A DNA stretch of 60,410 bases from an uncultured Treponema sp. (GTDB taxonomy: Bacteria > Spirochaetota > Spirochaetia > Treponematales > Treponemataceae): positions 1 to 60,410 of the forward strand of contig CALCRU010000053.1 of the NCBI GenBank assembly GCA_937894335.1, given 5' to 3'. Position 1 is the first letter of the stretch. Each line of letters begins with the position of its first letter. The notes under the pieces were generated by a model. That model was given only the letters and a program-made list of their open reading frames with translations. It did no database searches and was not told where the DNA came from. The position numbers and the translations under genes are program-made. Of the stretch, positions 1 through 7,853 are shown one piece after another.

Positions 1-103
1 TTCAAGGAAAACTTATGTACGGAATCAAAAATCACACAAAATTTATGATTGAGCCCTTTTTTTTACAAAAAAATAGAAAAATCAAGCAGAAAAACAAAAA
101 ATA

Positions 104-112
104 TGATATAAT
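104..112 (+). promoter_or_regulatory. Extended -10 promoter of the DUF4258/zinc-finger pair
   Basis: TG at 104-105 followed by TATAAT at 107-112 forms an extended -10 element in a very AT-rich stretch. No good -35 hexamer is visible at 17 bases. A start point near 119 would leave a short leader carrying GGAGG (123-127). The preceding hundred bases hold nothing I can name beyond a run of eight or more T near 57-64, perhaps the end of an upstream transcript. Confidence 0.5.
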
Positions 113-132
113 AAAAATGTTTGGAGGTTGAT

Positions 133-405
133 TTGAACTATTCATTTTCTGGGCATGTGTTTAAAAGAATGGCTGAGAGAGGCTTTTCTCCCGAAACTAT
201 AAAATCTGTCATAGAAAATGGAAGAGTAATAAAAGATTATCCTGACGATACGCCATATCCTAGCAGATTAATTTTAGGCTTTGATGGGGAACGTCCTGTT
301 CATGTTGTTTCAGCTTATAATGCAGAAAATGACACTGAATATGTAATTACTGTATATGAACCAACTGTTCAAAAATGGTCTAATAACTTTACGGAAAGGA
401 GATAA
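133..405 (+). CDS. DUF4258 protein, probable toxin-like partner
   Basis: A small protein of about 90 residues. The pattern SGHVFKRMAERGFSPETIKS, then a central strand pair and a C-terminal TVYEPTVQKW, is typical of DUF4258 proteins, which often sit beside small antitoxin-like proteins and resemble the RelE/BrnT-type ribonuclease fold. I place the start at TTG 133, because GGAGG lies 5 bases upstream; a start at TTG 121 would put that Shine-Dalgarno inside the gene. The next gene begins 2 bases after the stop, so the two form an operon. The toxin role is inferred from family and context only. Confidence 0.7.
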   Translation: MNYSFSGHVFKRMAERGFSPETIKSVIENGRVIKDYPDDTPYPSRLILGFDGERPVHVVSAYNAENDTEYVITVYEPTVQKWSNNFTERR

Positions 406-407
406 AA

Positions 408-644
408 ATGAAATGTCCTATTTGTAGATTCGGCGAAATGAAAGATGGTTTTACCCAAGTAGTTTTAACAAGAGGTAATTCAACCGTTATTTTCCGTAAT
501 GTTCCGGCTCAAATTTGCGATGACTGCGGTGAGTATTATCTCGATGAAGAAACAGCAAAAGATATCTATAGCCGTGCAGAGTATTGCTTCACTTCAGGAC
601 AGGAAGTTGCAATTATTGAATATAAGCAACTAATTCCTGCATAA
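408..644 (+). CDS. YgiT-type zinc-finger protein (MqsA N-terminal-like antitoxin)
   Basis: A 78-residue protein with two CxxC pairs, CPIC at residues 3-6 and CDDC near 37-40, followed by GEYYLDEETAKDIY. This is the zinc-binding dimerisation module of MqsA/YgiT antitoxins. The helix-turn-helix half of full-length MqsA is absent, which is common in the short family members paired with DUF4258 proteins. AAAGGAGATAAAA precedes the ATG. The tight spacing to the upstream gene supports a toxin-antitoxin-like pair, although the order is toxin first and autoregulation through DNA binding is unlikely without the helix-turn-helix. Confidence 0.75.
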   Translation: MKCPICRFGEMKDGFTQVVLTRGNSTVIFRNVPAQICDDCGEYYLDEETAKDIYSRAEYCFTSGQEVAIIEYKQLIPA

Positions 645-753
645 AACATAAATCACCTAACACATATAAGGCCCCAGCTTGTCAATAAGAATCCTCAAAA
701 AATAATCACTTAAGGCTGTCTTTTTCAGGCAGTTCTGAGACTACATGTCCTGC

Positions 754-1326
754 TTAGTCTTTCCAGACACCGTTAATGTCAAAGTACATGCCGTTGGGAA
801 CAAAGGCTGGATGGCTCCTGTCTTTTTGCGAAAGGACTGGAAGTGAAGCGTTTGGCCACTGGACTCCTATTGTGGGGTCGTTCCACATTATGCCGCCCTC
901 GTCTTCTGGGTGATAGAAGTCCGTGCACTTGTATGCAAACACTGCGCTGTCGGTAAGAACTTGAAATCCGTGGGCAAATCCTTGGGGAATGTAAAACTGA
1001 TTCTGTTTTTCTGCGTCAAGGATTATTCCGTGCCATTTTCCGAATGTGGGGGAGCCGTTCCGTAAGTCAACCGCAACATCAAATACTTTTCCGCTTACTG
1101 CTCGCACAAGTTTTCCCTGGGGAAAGTGCTTTTGAAAATGCAGTCCCCTAAGAACATTCTTTGCAGAGGAAGACTGATTGTCCTGCACGAATATCATGGT
1201 AAGTCCTGCTGCCTCAAAATCCTTTTGGCTGTAGACTTCAAAAAAATATCCCCGTTGGTCTCCGAACACTTTGGGCAAAACTTCGTACAGTCCCTCTATG
1301 GGGCACTTCTTGAATTCAAACGCCAT
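754..1326 (-). CDS. rfbC: dTDP-4-dehydrorhamnose 3,5-epimerase
   Basis: 190 residues, the usual RmlC length. Visible family signatures are GLYEVLPKVFGDQRGYFFEV near the N-terminus, NQSSSAKNVLRGLHFQ with the catalytic-region histidine, GKLVRAVSGKVFDVAVDLR and FYIPQGFAHGFQVL. The enzyme epimerises C3 and C5 of dTDP-4-keto-6-deoxyglucose on the way to dTDP-rhamnose for surface polysaccharide. The ATG follows the rfbA stop by 2 bases, with AGGAAGGA inside the end of rfbA as ribosome site. rfbB and rfbD are not in the window. Confidence 0.95.
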   Translation of the reverse strand: MAFEFKKCPIEGLYEVLPKVFGDQRGYFFEVYSQKDFEAAGLTMIFVQDNQSSSAKNVLRGLHFQKHFPQGKLVRAVSGKVFDVAVDLRNGSPTFGKWHGIILDAEKQNQFYIPQGFAHGFQVLTDSAVFAYKCTDFYHPEDEGGIMWNDPTIGVQWPNASLPVLSQKDRSHPAFVPNGMYFDINGVWKD

Positions 1327-1328
1327 GA

Positions 1329-2204
1329 CTAATTCCTTCCTGCAATAAATTTTAAATAGTCGCCATAAGTCGTCTTGTATCCTGCTGCAAGTTTAAGAAG
1401 GTTTTCCTTTGAAAGCCATCCGTTTGCAAAGGCGATTTCTTCTATGCAGCTTACATACATGCCCTGCCTCTTTTGGATTGTAGCAATAAAGTTTGATGCT
1501 TCTAGAAGTCCATCGTAAGTGCCAGTGTCAAGCCATGCCATTCCTCGGCCTAAAAGTTCTACGCTCAGTTTTTTTTGCCTAAGATAGGTGTTGTTTACTT
1601 CGGTTATTTCTATTTCGCCCCGTGGGGAAGGTTTGATTTCTTTTGCAATCTGAACTACCGAATTGTCGTAAAAGTAAAGTCCTGGAACAGCATAGTTTGA
1701 TTTTGGCACCGAAGGTTTTTCTTCTATGCCTAGAACCTTTCCCTCTGAGTTAAATTCAACTACTCCGTAAGCGGTGGGATCTTTTACATAGTAGCCGAAT
1801 ATAACCGCTCCTCCTTCTGTTTCTGTCTTTGAAGCTGCCCGTTTTAGTGTTGCGGTAAAGGACTGTCCGTAAAAAATGTTGTCTCCCAAAACAAGGGCCA
1901 CACTGTCGCTACCAATAAATTTTTTGCCTACAATGAATGCGTCTGCAAGTCCACGGGGGCTTTCCTGTACGGCATAGTTAAAGCGCATTCCCAGCCAAGA
2001 GCCGTCACTAAAAAGTTCCTTAAAGAGGGAGATGTCTCTTGGTGTGGAAATAATGAGCACTTCGCGGATTCCTGCTAGCATAAGGACGCTAAGGGGATAG
2101 TAAATCATGGGCTTGTCATAAAGCGGAAGAATCTGTTTTGAAACAGCTTTTGTTATGGGGTAGAGGCGTGTTCCTGAGCCTCCTGCTAGAATGATTCCTT
2201 TCAT
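1329..2204 (-). CDS. rfbA: Glucose-1-phosphate thymidylyltransferase
   Basis: 291 residues, typical RmlA length. The N-terminal nucleotide-binding loop LAGGSGTRLYPITKAVSKQ, then PMIYYPLSVLMLAGIREVLII, ALVLGDNIFYG and a central EEKPSVPKSNYAVPGLYFYD are all present. It makes dTDP-glucose from dTTP and glucose-1-phosphate, the entry step to dTDP-rhamnose. It leads the rfbA-rfbC unit. There is no Shine-Dalgarno; TATAAT ends 7 bases before the ATG, so the message may be leaderless. Confidence 0.95.
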   Translation of the reverse strand: MKGIILAGGSGTRLYPITKAVSKQILPLYDKPMIYYPLSVLMLAGIREVLIISTPRDISLFKELFSDGSWLGMRFNYAVQESPRGLADAFIVGKKFIGSDSVALVLGDNIFYGQSFTATLKRAASKTETEGGAVIFGYYVKDPTAYGVVEFNSEGKVLGIEEKPSVPKSNYAVPGLYFYDNSVVQIAKEIKPSPRGEIEITEVNNTYLRQKKLSVELLGRGMAWLDTGTYDGLLEASNFIATIQKRQGMYVSCIEEIAFANGWLSKENLLKLAAGYKTTYGDYLKFIAGRN

Positions 2205-2211
2205 GCCCTAG

Positions 2212-2240
2212 ATTATACCACAAAAGAAGTCTGTAGACAA
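2212..2240 (-). promoter_or_regulatory. rfbA promoter, leaderless type
   Basis: On the minus strand TTGTCT (2240-2235), a 17-base spacer and TATAAT (2217-2212) precede the rfbA ATG at 2204 by 7 bases. That places the transcription start at or within a base or two of the start codon. Confidence 0.65.
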
Positions 2241-2244
2241 CAAA

Positions 2245-2271
2245 TAAAAAAGCTCCCCTTTTTAGGAGAGC
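2245..2271 (-). terminator. Intrinsic terminator after tRNA-Met
   Basis: On the minus strand GCTCTCC and GGGGAGC pair over 7 bases (one G-U), with a loop of about 6 bases, and are followed by TTTTTT. It lies just 3' of the tRNA gene and upstream of the rfbA promoter. Confidence 0.75.
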
Positions 2272-2276
2272 CTTTA

Positions 2277-2349
2277 TAGTGGCGAGTGGGATCGAACCAC
2301 TGACATACGGAATATGAGTCCGTTGTTCTACCGACTGGACTACGCCACC
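2277..2349 (-). tRNA. tRNA-Met (anticodon CAT)
   Basis: The cloverleaf folds by eye. The acceptor GGTGGCG pairs with CGCCACT, closing on a G-U pair. The anticodon stem ACGGA/TCCGT holds the loop CTCATAT with anticodon CAT. The T arm is AGTGG, loop TTCGATC, CCACT, and the variable region has 5 bases. The anticodon stem lacks the three G-C pairs of initiator tRNA and position 1 is paired, so this is an elongator tRNA-Met; an Ile-CAT reading (lysidine-modified) cannot be fully excluded. CCA is not encoded. Confidence 0.88.
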
Positions 2350-2400
2350 ACGATGGTCTTAATATATCAGAAAGATTTTTTTGTGTCAATAGTTTTCTTT

Positions 2401-3144
2401 TTAGCGTAACTGGCTGCCGGGAATTATTGCCTTTGCCTCTAAGAGAAGTTCCTGCATTTGGGAGTCGGTGTAGGGTGGAATGCTATTGTAGCTTTCGTTA
2501 AGGCAGAGCCTGTTTTGAAACTGTGCAAAATACCACTGGGCATCTTTTGGTAGCATGCTTGCCATGATTTTAATTTCTTCTTTTTGCACCAAGGGAGGAA
2601 CCAGTACTGTGCGCCATTCCCTTTTGTTTGGTGGAAATTTTTTTAGGACTTCAATACTCTGCAAGAGAAGGTTTTTAAAATTTTCAGCCTTAGAGGTATT
2701 CCCATTTTGGAGCAGGGCATATTTTTCTGGAGAAGTCTTTATGTCCATTGCAATGTAGTCGGGACAGGTTTGGGAATCTGCACAAAGTTCTTCAAGTTTA
2801 TTTGGAAGAAGACCGTTTGTGTCAAGCTTAACTTTTAGTCCAAGGCTTTTTGCTTTTTTTATGAGGGGAACAAGGTTTTTGTTTAGGAGAGGTTCACCGC
2901 CTGATACTGCAAGGCCCGTAAGTACATTTTTTCTCTTTTCTAGATGAAGAAAAATGTCTTCAAGGGTAACTGCGTTTGCCTCTTCCTTAAGGGCATCTTC
3001 TTCTACAAGGGGACGGTTGTAGCAGTAGGGGCAGCGCAACTGGCAGCCTTTTAGAAAAACTGTCGCCGCAACCCTGCCGGGAAAGTCAACAAGACTTGTC
3101 TTTACTAGAATCCCGACGGGGTCACCTAAAGTTTGGCTAGGCAA
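2401..3144 (-). CDS. nrdG: Anaerobic ribonucleotide reductase activating enzyme (radical SAM)
   Basis: About 247 residues. The radical SAM cluster motif CQLRCPYC is near residue 34, inside VFLKGCQLRCPYCYNRPLV, followed by LAVSGGEPLLN and LKVKLDTNGLLPN. It belongs to the NrdG2-type activases that cleave S-adenosylmethionine to place the glycyl radical on class III reductase. It overlaps the end of the glycyl-radical/glutaredoxin gene by 8 bases, so translation is coupled. The TTG start at 3144 is the best available, but its ribosome site is weak and the exact start is uncertain. It sits last in nrdR-nrdD-grx-nrdG. Confidence 0.88.
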   Translation of the reverse strand: MPSQTLGDPVGILVKTSLVDFPGRVAATVFLKGCQLRCPYCYNRPLVEEDALKEEANAVTLEDIFLHLEKRKNVLTGLAVSGGEPLLNKNLVPLIKKAKSLGLKVKLDTNGLLPNKLEELCADSQTCPDYIAMDIKTSPEKYALLQNGNTSKAENFKNLLLQSIEVLKKFPPNKREWRTVLVPPLVQKEEIKIMASMLPKDAQWYFAQFQNRLCLNESYNSIPPYTDSQMQELLLEAKAIIPGSQLR

Positions 3145-3718
3145 GGACTGCTTCTTTTTTTAGAATGGCGTTAAGTTCTTCAACACAGTGAGCCCGTCCT
3201 ATTTCCTTTCCGTAAGCATTGCGGAAAATTGCTGTAGGAGTAGAGAAAACCCCCTGAGAAGCTGCTTTTTCAAGTCCTGACTCTGTGTCTACATCAACAT
3301 AGGACCCCTTCATGTCTACACCAGAAAGATACTGCTTTACAGGCGGACAGTTGGGGCATACTTCCCTAAAGTAAAGTTCGTATGATGCAGGGATCTGATC
3401 TTCTTCGTCAAAAAGATTTGCTTCGTGACTGACTTCTGCCTGCTGGGGTGCAGTCTGCACTTTTTCTAGAGGTGCTGAACTTTCTTCTGCAAAGGATTCC
3501 TTTCTGCTTTCTTCTATACTGAACAGTTTGCGCATTTCGTATTCATCACGCTTTCCCTTGTTCCAGTTTTTAACGGCTCGGTAATAGCCTACGATTCTTG
3601 CGTAAACTTCTGTTTCTGTTCCGTGAACTGATTCAAGTTCCGCCTTTGTGCGTTCAATGTCCGCTTCAATCTGCTCAAGGGTTCTTTCTCCCGTGTGCTC
3701 GTTCTGTTCCATAATCAA
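3137..3718 (-). CDS. Detached NrdD glycyl-radical domain fused to a glutaredoxin-like domain
   Basis: 193 residues in three parts. Residues 10-35 are a charged helix resembling the linker found after the zinc site of NrdD. Residues 38-66 contain RIVGYYRAVKNWNKGKRDEY, matching the glycyl-radical tail of class III reductases, with Gly44 as the presumed radical residue. Residues 70-105 are an acidic linker, and 112-190 form a thioredoxin-fold domain with C121-P-N-C124 and a cis-Pro region FSTPTAIF. Either TTG 3718 (GGGAGG 5 bases upstream) or ATG 3712 could be the start. It lies directly after nrdD, which lacks this tail. I infer a second subunit carrying both the radical and the reducing redoxin. 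Confidence 0.8.
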   Translation of the reverse strand: MIMEQNEHTGERTLEQIEADIERTKAELESVHGTETEVYARIVGYYRAVKNWNKGKRDEYEMRKLFSIEESRKESFAEESSAPLEKVQTAPQQAEVSHEANLFDEEDQIPASYELYFREVCPNCPPVKQYLSGVDMKGSYVDVDTESGLEKAASQGVFSTPTAIFRNAYGKEIGRAHCVEELNAILKKEAVLA

Positions 3719-3741
3719 CTTTTCCTCCCGATTATTCCCAT

Positions 3742-5859
3742 TTATGAATTCTGCATGTTTGCAATGTAGTCAGCTTTTTCCTGTTCCAGTTTGCGAAGCC
3801 TTTCCCTAAGGGCTGCTTCCTTTTCTGCCTTGCACTTGGGACATTCAAACTGCTGTCCGTTAAGGTATCCGTGAATCTTGCACACTGAATATGTGGGACT
3901 GATTGTTACATAGGGCACCCTGTAGTTATTCATTATGGTGCGTACCAGATCTCGGCATGCTCTCCAGTCTTTTATCTGCTCTCCCATAAAGGTGTGGAAT
4001 ACTGTTCCTCCTGTGTAGCGGGTTTGCAAGGCTTCCTGATGATCAAGGGCTTCAAAAATGTCGGCCGTGTAGTCAACAGGTAACTGGGTGCTGTTTGTGT
4101 AGAAGGGGTCTTCCTTTCCGCTGGTAATTATTCCAGGAAAATTCTTTACATCGTGGCGAGCAAGGCGGTAACTGGTGCTTTCTGCAGGAGTGGCCTCCAG
4201 GTTAAAGAGTTCGCCCGTCTTTTCCTGATAGTCCTGCATACGGCTCCTCATGTGGTCAAGAACCTTGCATGCAAAGTCCTTGCCTTCTGCAGTGGAAATA
4301 TCCTTTCCCAAAAAGTTAAGACAGCATTCGTTCATTCCGCACAGACCGATTGTATTAAAGTGATTCTTTAAAGTCTTAAGGTAGCGCTTGGTGTAGGGGA
4401 AGAGTCCTCCGTCCAGAAGTCGCTGTATTACCTTCCTCTTTATGCAGAGGCTTTCTTTTGCAAGATCCATAAGGTAGTCCAGCCGTGCAAAGAATTCTTT
4501 TTCGTCCTTTGCAAGAAATCCAATTTGGGGTAGGTTGATTGTTACCACTCCAAGACTTCCTGTAAATTCGTCGCTTCCAAAAAGTCCTCCACCGCGTTTT
4601 CTAAGTTCCCTCTTGTCAAGGCGAAGACGGCAACACATGCTACGCACATCACTGGGGTCAAGGTCTGAGTTTACAAAATTCTGGAAGTAGGGCGTTCCGT
4701 ATTGGCTTGTCATTTGGAAAAGCAGTTTTGCATTTTCGCTATCCCAGTCAAAGTTCTTGGTGATGTTGTATGTGGGAATTGGGTAACCGAATCCTCTTCC
4801 TGCGGCATCGCCTTCAAGCATGAGCTTTATGAACTGCCTGTTTATCATATCCATTTCTTTCTGACAGTCACCGTAGGTAAAATCCATTTCTTTACCGCCA
4901 ACAATGGCCTTCTGGTTTTTAAGGTCATCGGGGCATACCCAGTCAAGAGTGATGTTTGTAAAGGGTGCCTGACTTCCCCAGCGGCTAGGAGTGTTCACTC
5001 CGTAGATGTAGCTTTGTATGCACTGGCGCACTTGTTCTTCGTTAAGATTGTCTACCTTTACAAATGGTGCAAGATATGTGTCAAATGAACTGAATGCCTG
5101 AGCGCCCGCCCATTCGTTCTGCATTATGCCCAAAAAGTTTACAATCTGATTTACCAGAGTGGAAAGGTGTGTGGCAGGCAGAGATGTGATTTTGTCTGGT
5201 ACTCCGCCAAGGCCTTCCTTAATAAGTTGACGCAGGCTCCATCCGGCACAGTAGCCGCTGAACATGGAAAGGTCGTGTATGTGGAATGCACAGGTCTGAT
5301 GGGCTTCTGCAATCTCTGGAGTATAGATGTTCTTAAGCCAGTAGTTTGCAGTAATTGTTCCAGAGTTGTGCAGAATCAGTCCGCCTAAAGAAAAGTTTAC
5401 ATTTGCATTTTCGTTTACGCGCCAGTCGCTTTGGCTAAGGTAGCCGTCCATTGTCTGGGAAATGTCCAGCATGAGTTTTTTTGCATCCCTCATTGCCGAG
5501 TGTCGTTCCCTGTAAAGAATGTAGGCCTTTGCAACTTCAACTTCCTTGCTTTCTATGAGGACAGTTTCTACAGTATCCTGAATTTCTTCTATTGCGGGAA
5601 TTGAGTGGGCTCTTTGTCCTGCAAGAAGAAGACGCAGCCTCTCTTCAACCAGATCTGTAAGGGCTTCTGCCTTGTCGGGATCTGAGCGTTTTGAAACAGC
5701 TTCTATTGCCTTTGAAATGGCAGACTCTATTTTTTTTCTGTCGTAGCGCTCAATTTCGCCTGACCTTTTTACTACTTTTGAAAGTACCCCTTCCGTTTCC
5801 TTTTCTGATGAAGTTCCCAAAAAACTTTTCCATTCTGGGAATACTGTCTGCTCACTCAC
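3742..5859 (-). CDS. nrdD: Class III ribonucleotide reductase catalytic subunit, lacking its glycyl-radical tail
   Basis: 705 residues. An N-terminal ATP-cone (VVKRSGEIERYDRKKIESAI, residues 28-47) is followed by the NrdD barrel, with MCCRLRLD and GGGLFGSDEFTGSLGVVTIN, GMNECCLNFLG and FNLEATPAESTSYRLA. The C-terminus has a zinc-type site, CKIHGYL then ECPKC, and a charged helix, and stops there. The RVxGY glycyl-radical motif that normally follows is absent and lies in the next gene 23 bases downstream. The enzyme reduces ribonucleotides without oxygen. Its ATG overlaps the nrdR stop by 8 bases. Confidence 0.93.
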   Translation of the reverse strand: MSEQTVFPEWKSFLGTSSEKETEGVLSKVVKRSGEIERYDRKKIESAISKAIEAVSKRSDPDKAEALTDLVEERLRLLLAGQRAHSIPAIEEIQDTVETVLIESKEVEVAKAYILYRERHSAMRDAKKLMLDISQTMDGYLSQSDWRVNENANVNFSLGGLILHNSGTITANYWLKNIYTPEIAEAHQTCAFHIHDLSMFSGYCAGWSLRQLIKEGLGGVPDKITSLPATHLSTLVNQIVNFLGIMQNEWAGAQAFSSFDTYLAPFVKVDNLNEEQVRQCIQSYIYGVNTPSRWGSQAPFTNITLDWVCPDDLKNQKAIVGGKEMDFTYGDCQKEMDMINRQFIKLMLEGDAAGRGFGYPIPTYNITKNFDWDSENAKLLFQMTSQYGTPYFQNFVNSDLDPSDVRSMCCRLRLDKRELRKRGGGLFGSDEFTGSLGVVTINLPQIGFLAKDEKEFFARLDYLMDLAKESLCIKRKVIQRLLDGGLFPYTKRYLKTLKNHFNTIGLCGMNECCLNFLGKDISTAEGKDFACKVLDHMRSRMQDYQEKTGELFNLEATPAESTSYRLARHDVKNFPGIITSGKEDPFYTNSTQLPVDYTADIFEALDHQEALQTRYTGGTVFHTFMGEQIKDWRACRDLVRTIMNNYRVPYVTISPTYSVCKIHGYLNGQQFECPKCKAEKEAALRERLRKLEQEKADYIANMQNS

Positions 5860-6319
5860 TTTTTGCCCCTCCCACTGTATTAACTTCGGTTATAAATTCT
5901 TCTATGCTGTTAAAGTGCTTGTATACGCTTGCAAATCTGATGTAGGCAACCTTGTCAACCTGATTAAGGCGCAGGAGGGCAAGTTCCCCAAGTTCGCTAG
6001 TTGCAATTTCTCTTGCAAGCTTTCCCTTAAGGTATGCTTCGTCTTCTATTTCTGTAACAATTTGATCAACCATGCTTGTGGAGACTGGCCTTTTTTCCAG
6101 AGCCCGTTCAATTCCCTTGGCAAGTTTGTCCCTGTCAAAGGGCTGCCTGCGACCGTCTCTTTTTACCACCATAAAGGGCTTTTCTTCTATGCGCTCGTAA
6201 CTGGTAAAACGGAATCCGCAAGAAAGGCATTCCCGACGCCTTCTTATGCTTTCGCCGTTGGCCATGGTTCGAGATTCTATAACTTTGTCGTCTGCTTTAC
6301 CGCAATTAGGGCATCGCAT
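5852..6319 (-). CDS. nrdR: Transcriptional repressor NrdR
   Basis: 155 residues, full length. The N-terminal zinc ribbon MRCPNCGKADDKVIESR and RRRRECLSCGFRFTSYERIE (CxxC...CxxC) is followed by an ATP-cone beginning VVKRDGRRQPFDRDKL. NrdR senses (d)ATP and represses ribonucleotide reductase genes. It leads the nrd operon, overlapping nrdD, so it probably controls its own unit. AGAGGTG serves as ribosome site. I looked for paired NrdR boxes in 6320-6430 and found none I would defend. Confidence 0.96.
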   Translation of the reverse strand: MRCPNCGKADDKVIESRTMANGESIRRRRECLSCGFRFTSYERIEEKPFMVVKRDGRRQPFDRDKLAKGIERALEKRPVSTSMVDQIVTEIEDEAYLKGKLAREIATSELGELALLRLNQVDKVAYIRFASVYKHFNSIEEFITEVNTVGGAKSE

Positions 6320-6508
6320 GAAGCACCTCTTGGGATTTACACTTTTTACGATTCTTTGTTAAATAAAATTGCTGCCAAAACATTAAAAGATTTCAGCATT
6401 ACTTAAGAAAAGTCGTATATCCACCCATCTATATAATACCCCACCATGGACGACTTTGCAAGTTTAAAAAGACGGGAATTTGCAAAAAAATTCAAAAAAA
6501 TCCCTAGG

Positions 6509-6535
6509 TTGAATAAATTTTCACAATGCTATACT
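6509..6535 (+). promoter_or_regulatory. Promoter of the PAP2 gene, near-leaderless
   Basis: TTGAAT (6509-6514) and TATACT (6530-6535) are separated by 15 bases, shorter than ideal. The ATG at 6545 follows the -10 box by 9 bases with no Shine-Dalgarno between, so any leader would be 0-3 bases. Confidence 0.45.
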
Positions 6536-6544
6536 CTTTTTTAC

Positions 6545-7171
6545 ATGAAAAAGGCAATTTTACCAGTAACTTTTCTTGTTGTTTTTATAGTGTTTACAGT
6601 TCTTGTAAAGACTCTTGATGTGTCTGCTATAGGACCTTTGGGCTCTGCTGTGGGATTTTCTACACTGAATGCATGGGCAAGGGATGCCTTGGGGCAGAAC
6701 GGATTCTGTTACAGTCTTACCCAGATTTTGGGAGGACTGGCTCTCCTTACTGCATTTGTAGAGGCCCTTATGGGTTGCATTCAACTTGTAAAAAGGAAGA
6801 GCCTTCTTAAGGTGGATCGCAGGCTGATTGTTCTGGGACTTGTCTACATAGCCATGATTGTTCTTTACTTTGCCTTTGAAAAATTTCCTGTAAACTTTAG
6901 GCCAGTTCTTGAAGAAGGGCTTCTTGCGCCATCCTATCCTTCTTCCCACACTATGGTAATACTTACAGTCTTTGGTTCAACTTTTTTCTTTGCAGGAATT
7001 TTAAAAAACTACACGGTACGAACAATCGTAAAGACGCTCTGCATTATCTTTGTAATTGCAGCAACTGCAGGCCGACTCTTAAGCGGAGTTCATTGGCTTA
7101 CCGACATTTTAGGCGGAGTTCTTGTTTCTGCATTTCTTGTAAGTTCCTATGTAGCGGCAGGAGAAAGGTAG
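6545..7171 (+). CDS. PAP2-family membrane phosphatase
   Basis: About 208 residues with five or six membrane helices. The three PAP2 motifs are recognisable: KFPVNFRP, PSYPSSHTM (PSSH in place of the usual PSGH) and GRLLSGVHWLTDILGG with the catalytic His and Asp. Such enzymes dephosphorylate lipid phosphates such as undecaprenyl pyrophosphate or phosphatidic acid at the outer face of the inner membrane. An upstream ATG at 6446 would add 33 polar residues before the first helix; I prefer 6545 because it gives a normal N-terminal membrane segment and sits just behind a promoter. The substrate is unknown. Confidence 0.82.
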   Translation: MKKAILPVTFLVVFIVFTVLVKTLDVSAIGPLGSAVGFSTLNAWARDALGQNGFCYSLTQILGGLALLTAFVEALMGCIQLVKRKSLLKVDRRLIVLGLVYIAMIVLYFAFEKFPVNFRPVLEEGLLAPSYPSSHTMVILTVFGSTFFFAGILKNYTVRTIVKTLCIIFVIAATAGRLLSGVHWLTDILGGVLVSAFLVSSYVAAGER

Positions 7172-7187
7172 AACTTTTTCTTTAGCG

Positions 7188-7853
7188 TTAAGACCTGTTT
7201 TCCATGGCAAGGGCTTTTGTGTAGGCCTCGTGCATGCTTACGCGGAAAAGTACTGGAACCAGAATGCGGATTCTTCGCGTGTTGCTTTTTCCGCTACGGG
7301 CTTTCCATGCTGAAGAAATTCTTTTCCAGAAGGATGCAAGTCTGGGAAGAAAAATCATGGTAAGGGAAAGATTGTCTGCAAAGGGCGTTTCCTCTTTTTT
7401 TGTAAGGGCATGTTCAATGCTTCTGAATCCTTGGGCAAACTGGGAACTTGTGGTTGTTCTGTAAAAAACTGATGAAACCTCCAGTGACAGGGCCAAGTGG
7501 GAAAGGGTTGCAATGTACTGGCTGTTGGGAATGTAGACTGGTGTGTTTTTTTCGATAACATTAAGCAAAACAGACACTGAGTAAAAAAAGAAACAATAGG
7601 CAAGAGCCGGACTTATGTCTGTAAGAATTTCCTTTGGACTAAACTTAAGTACAAGAAAAGAAAAAAGAATTAGGGCGACCCAAGCAATTAGGGCTGGAAG
7701 GGGAGGCACCCAGAATGCCCCAAGGGCAAGAAGAATCATGAGCAGAACTTTTGCCACTGGATGAATCTTATGCATGAAAGTGTTTCCTGCCCGGTAAGAA
7801 AAGAAAGTTCCAGAGTTTTCCTCTTTGATTTTTTTCCCGTTTATGACTGCCAT
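7188..7853 (-). CDS. bioN: Biotin ECF transporter, T component
   Basis: 221 residues with about four to five membrane helices, of the EcfT/BioN family. The two cytoplasmic coupling motifs that engage the ATPase are visible as AWKARSGK near residue 180 and KALAMENRS at the C-terminus, both shortened forms of the A-R-G motifs. It overlaps bioM by 13 bases and is last in bioY-bioM-bioN, so it probably serves only biotin uptake. No biotin-protein ligase or biotin synthesis gene lies nearby. Confidence 0.85.
   Translation of the reverse strand: MAVINGKKIKEENSGTFFSYRAGNTFMHKIHPVAKVLLMILLALGAFWVPPLPALIAWVALILFSFLVLKFSPKEILTDISPALAYCFFFYSVSVLLNVIEKNTPVYIPNSQYIATLSHLALSLEVSSVFYRTTTSSQFAQGFRSIEHALTKKEETPFADNLSLTMIFLPRLASFWKRISSAWKARSGKSNTRRIRILVPVLFRVSMHEAYTKALAMENRS

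Noticed and set aside
644..754. Terminator between the zinc-finger gene and rfbC
   Set aside because: CTTAAGG and short T/A runs are present, but no stable hairpin with a T run could be folded on either strand.
3700..3745. Frameshift or premature stop breaking one nrdD gene
   Set aside because: The downstream part has its own GGGAGG ribosome site at good spacing, both pieces have complete helical linker ends, and the second continues into an intact glutaredoxin domain. A natural split fits better.
6320..6440. NrdR box pair upstream of nrdR
   Set aside because: No two copies of an ACAnnATA-type palindrome at the expected spacing could be seen.
6446..6544. N-terminal extension of the PAP2 protein from ATG 6446
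   Set aside because: TATAAT upstream also makes this start possible, but the 33 added residues are polar and basic, lack family likeness, and contain the second promoter; ATG 6545 gives a normal membrane start.
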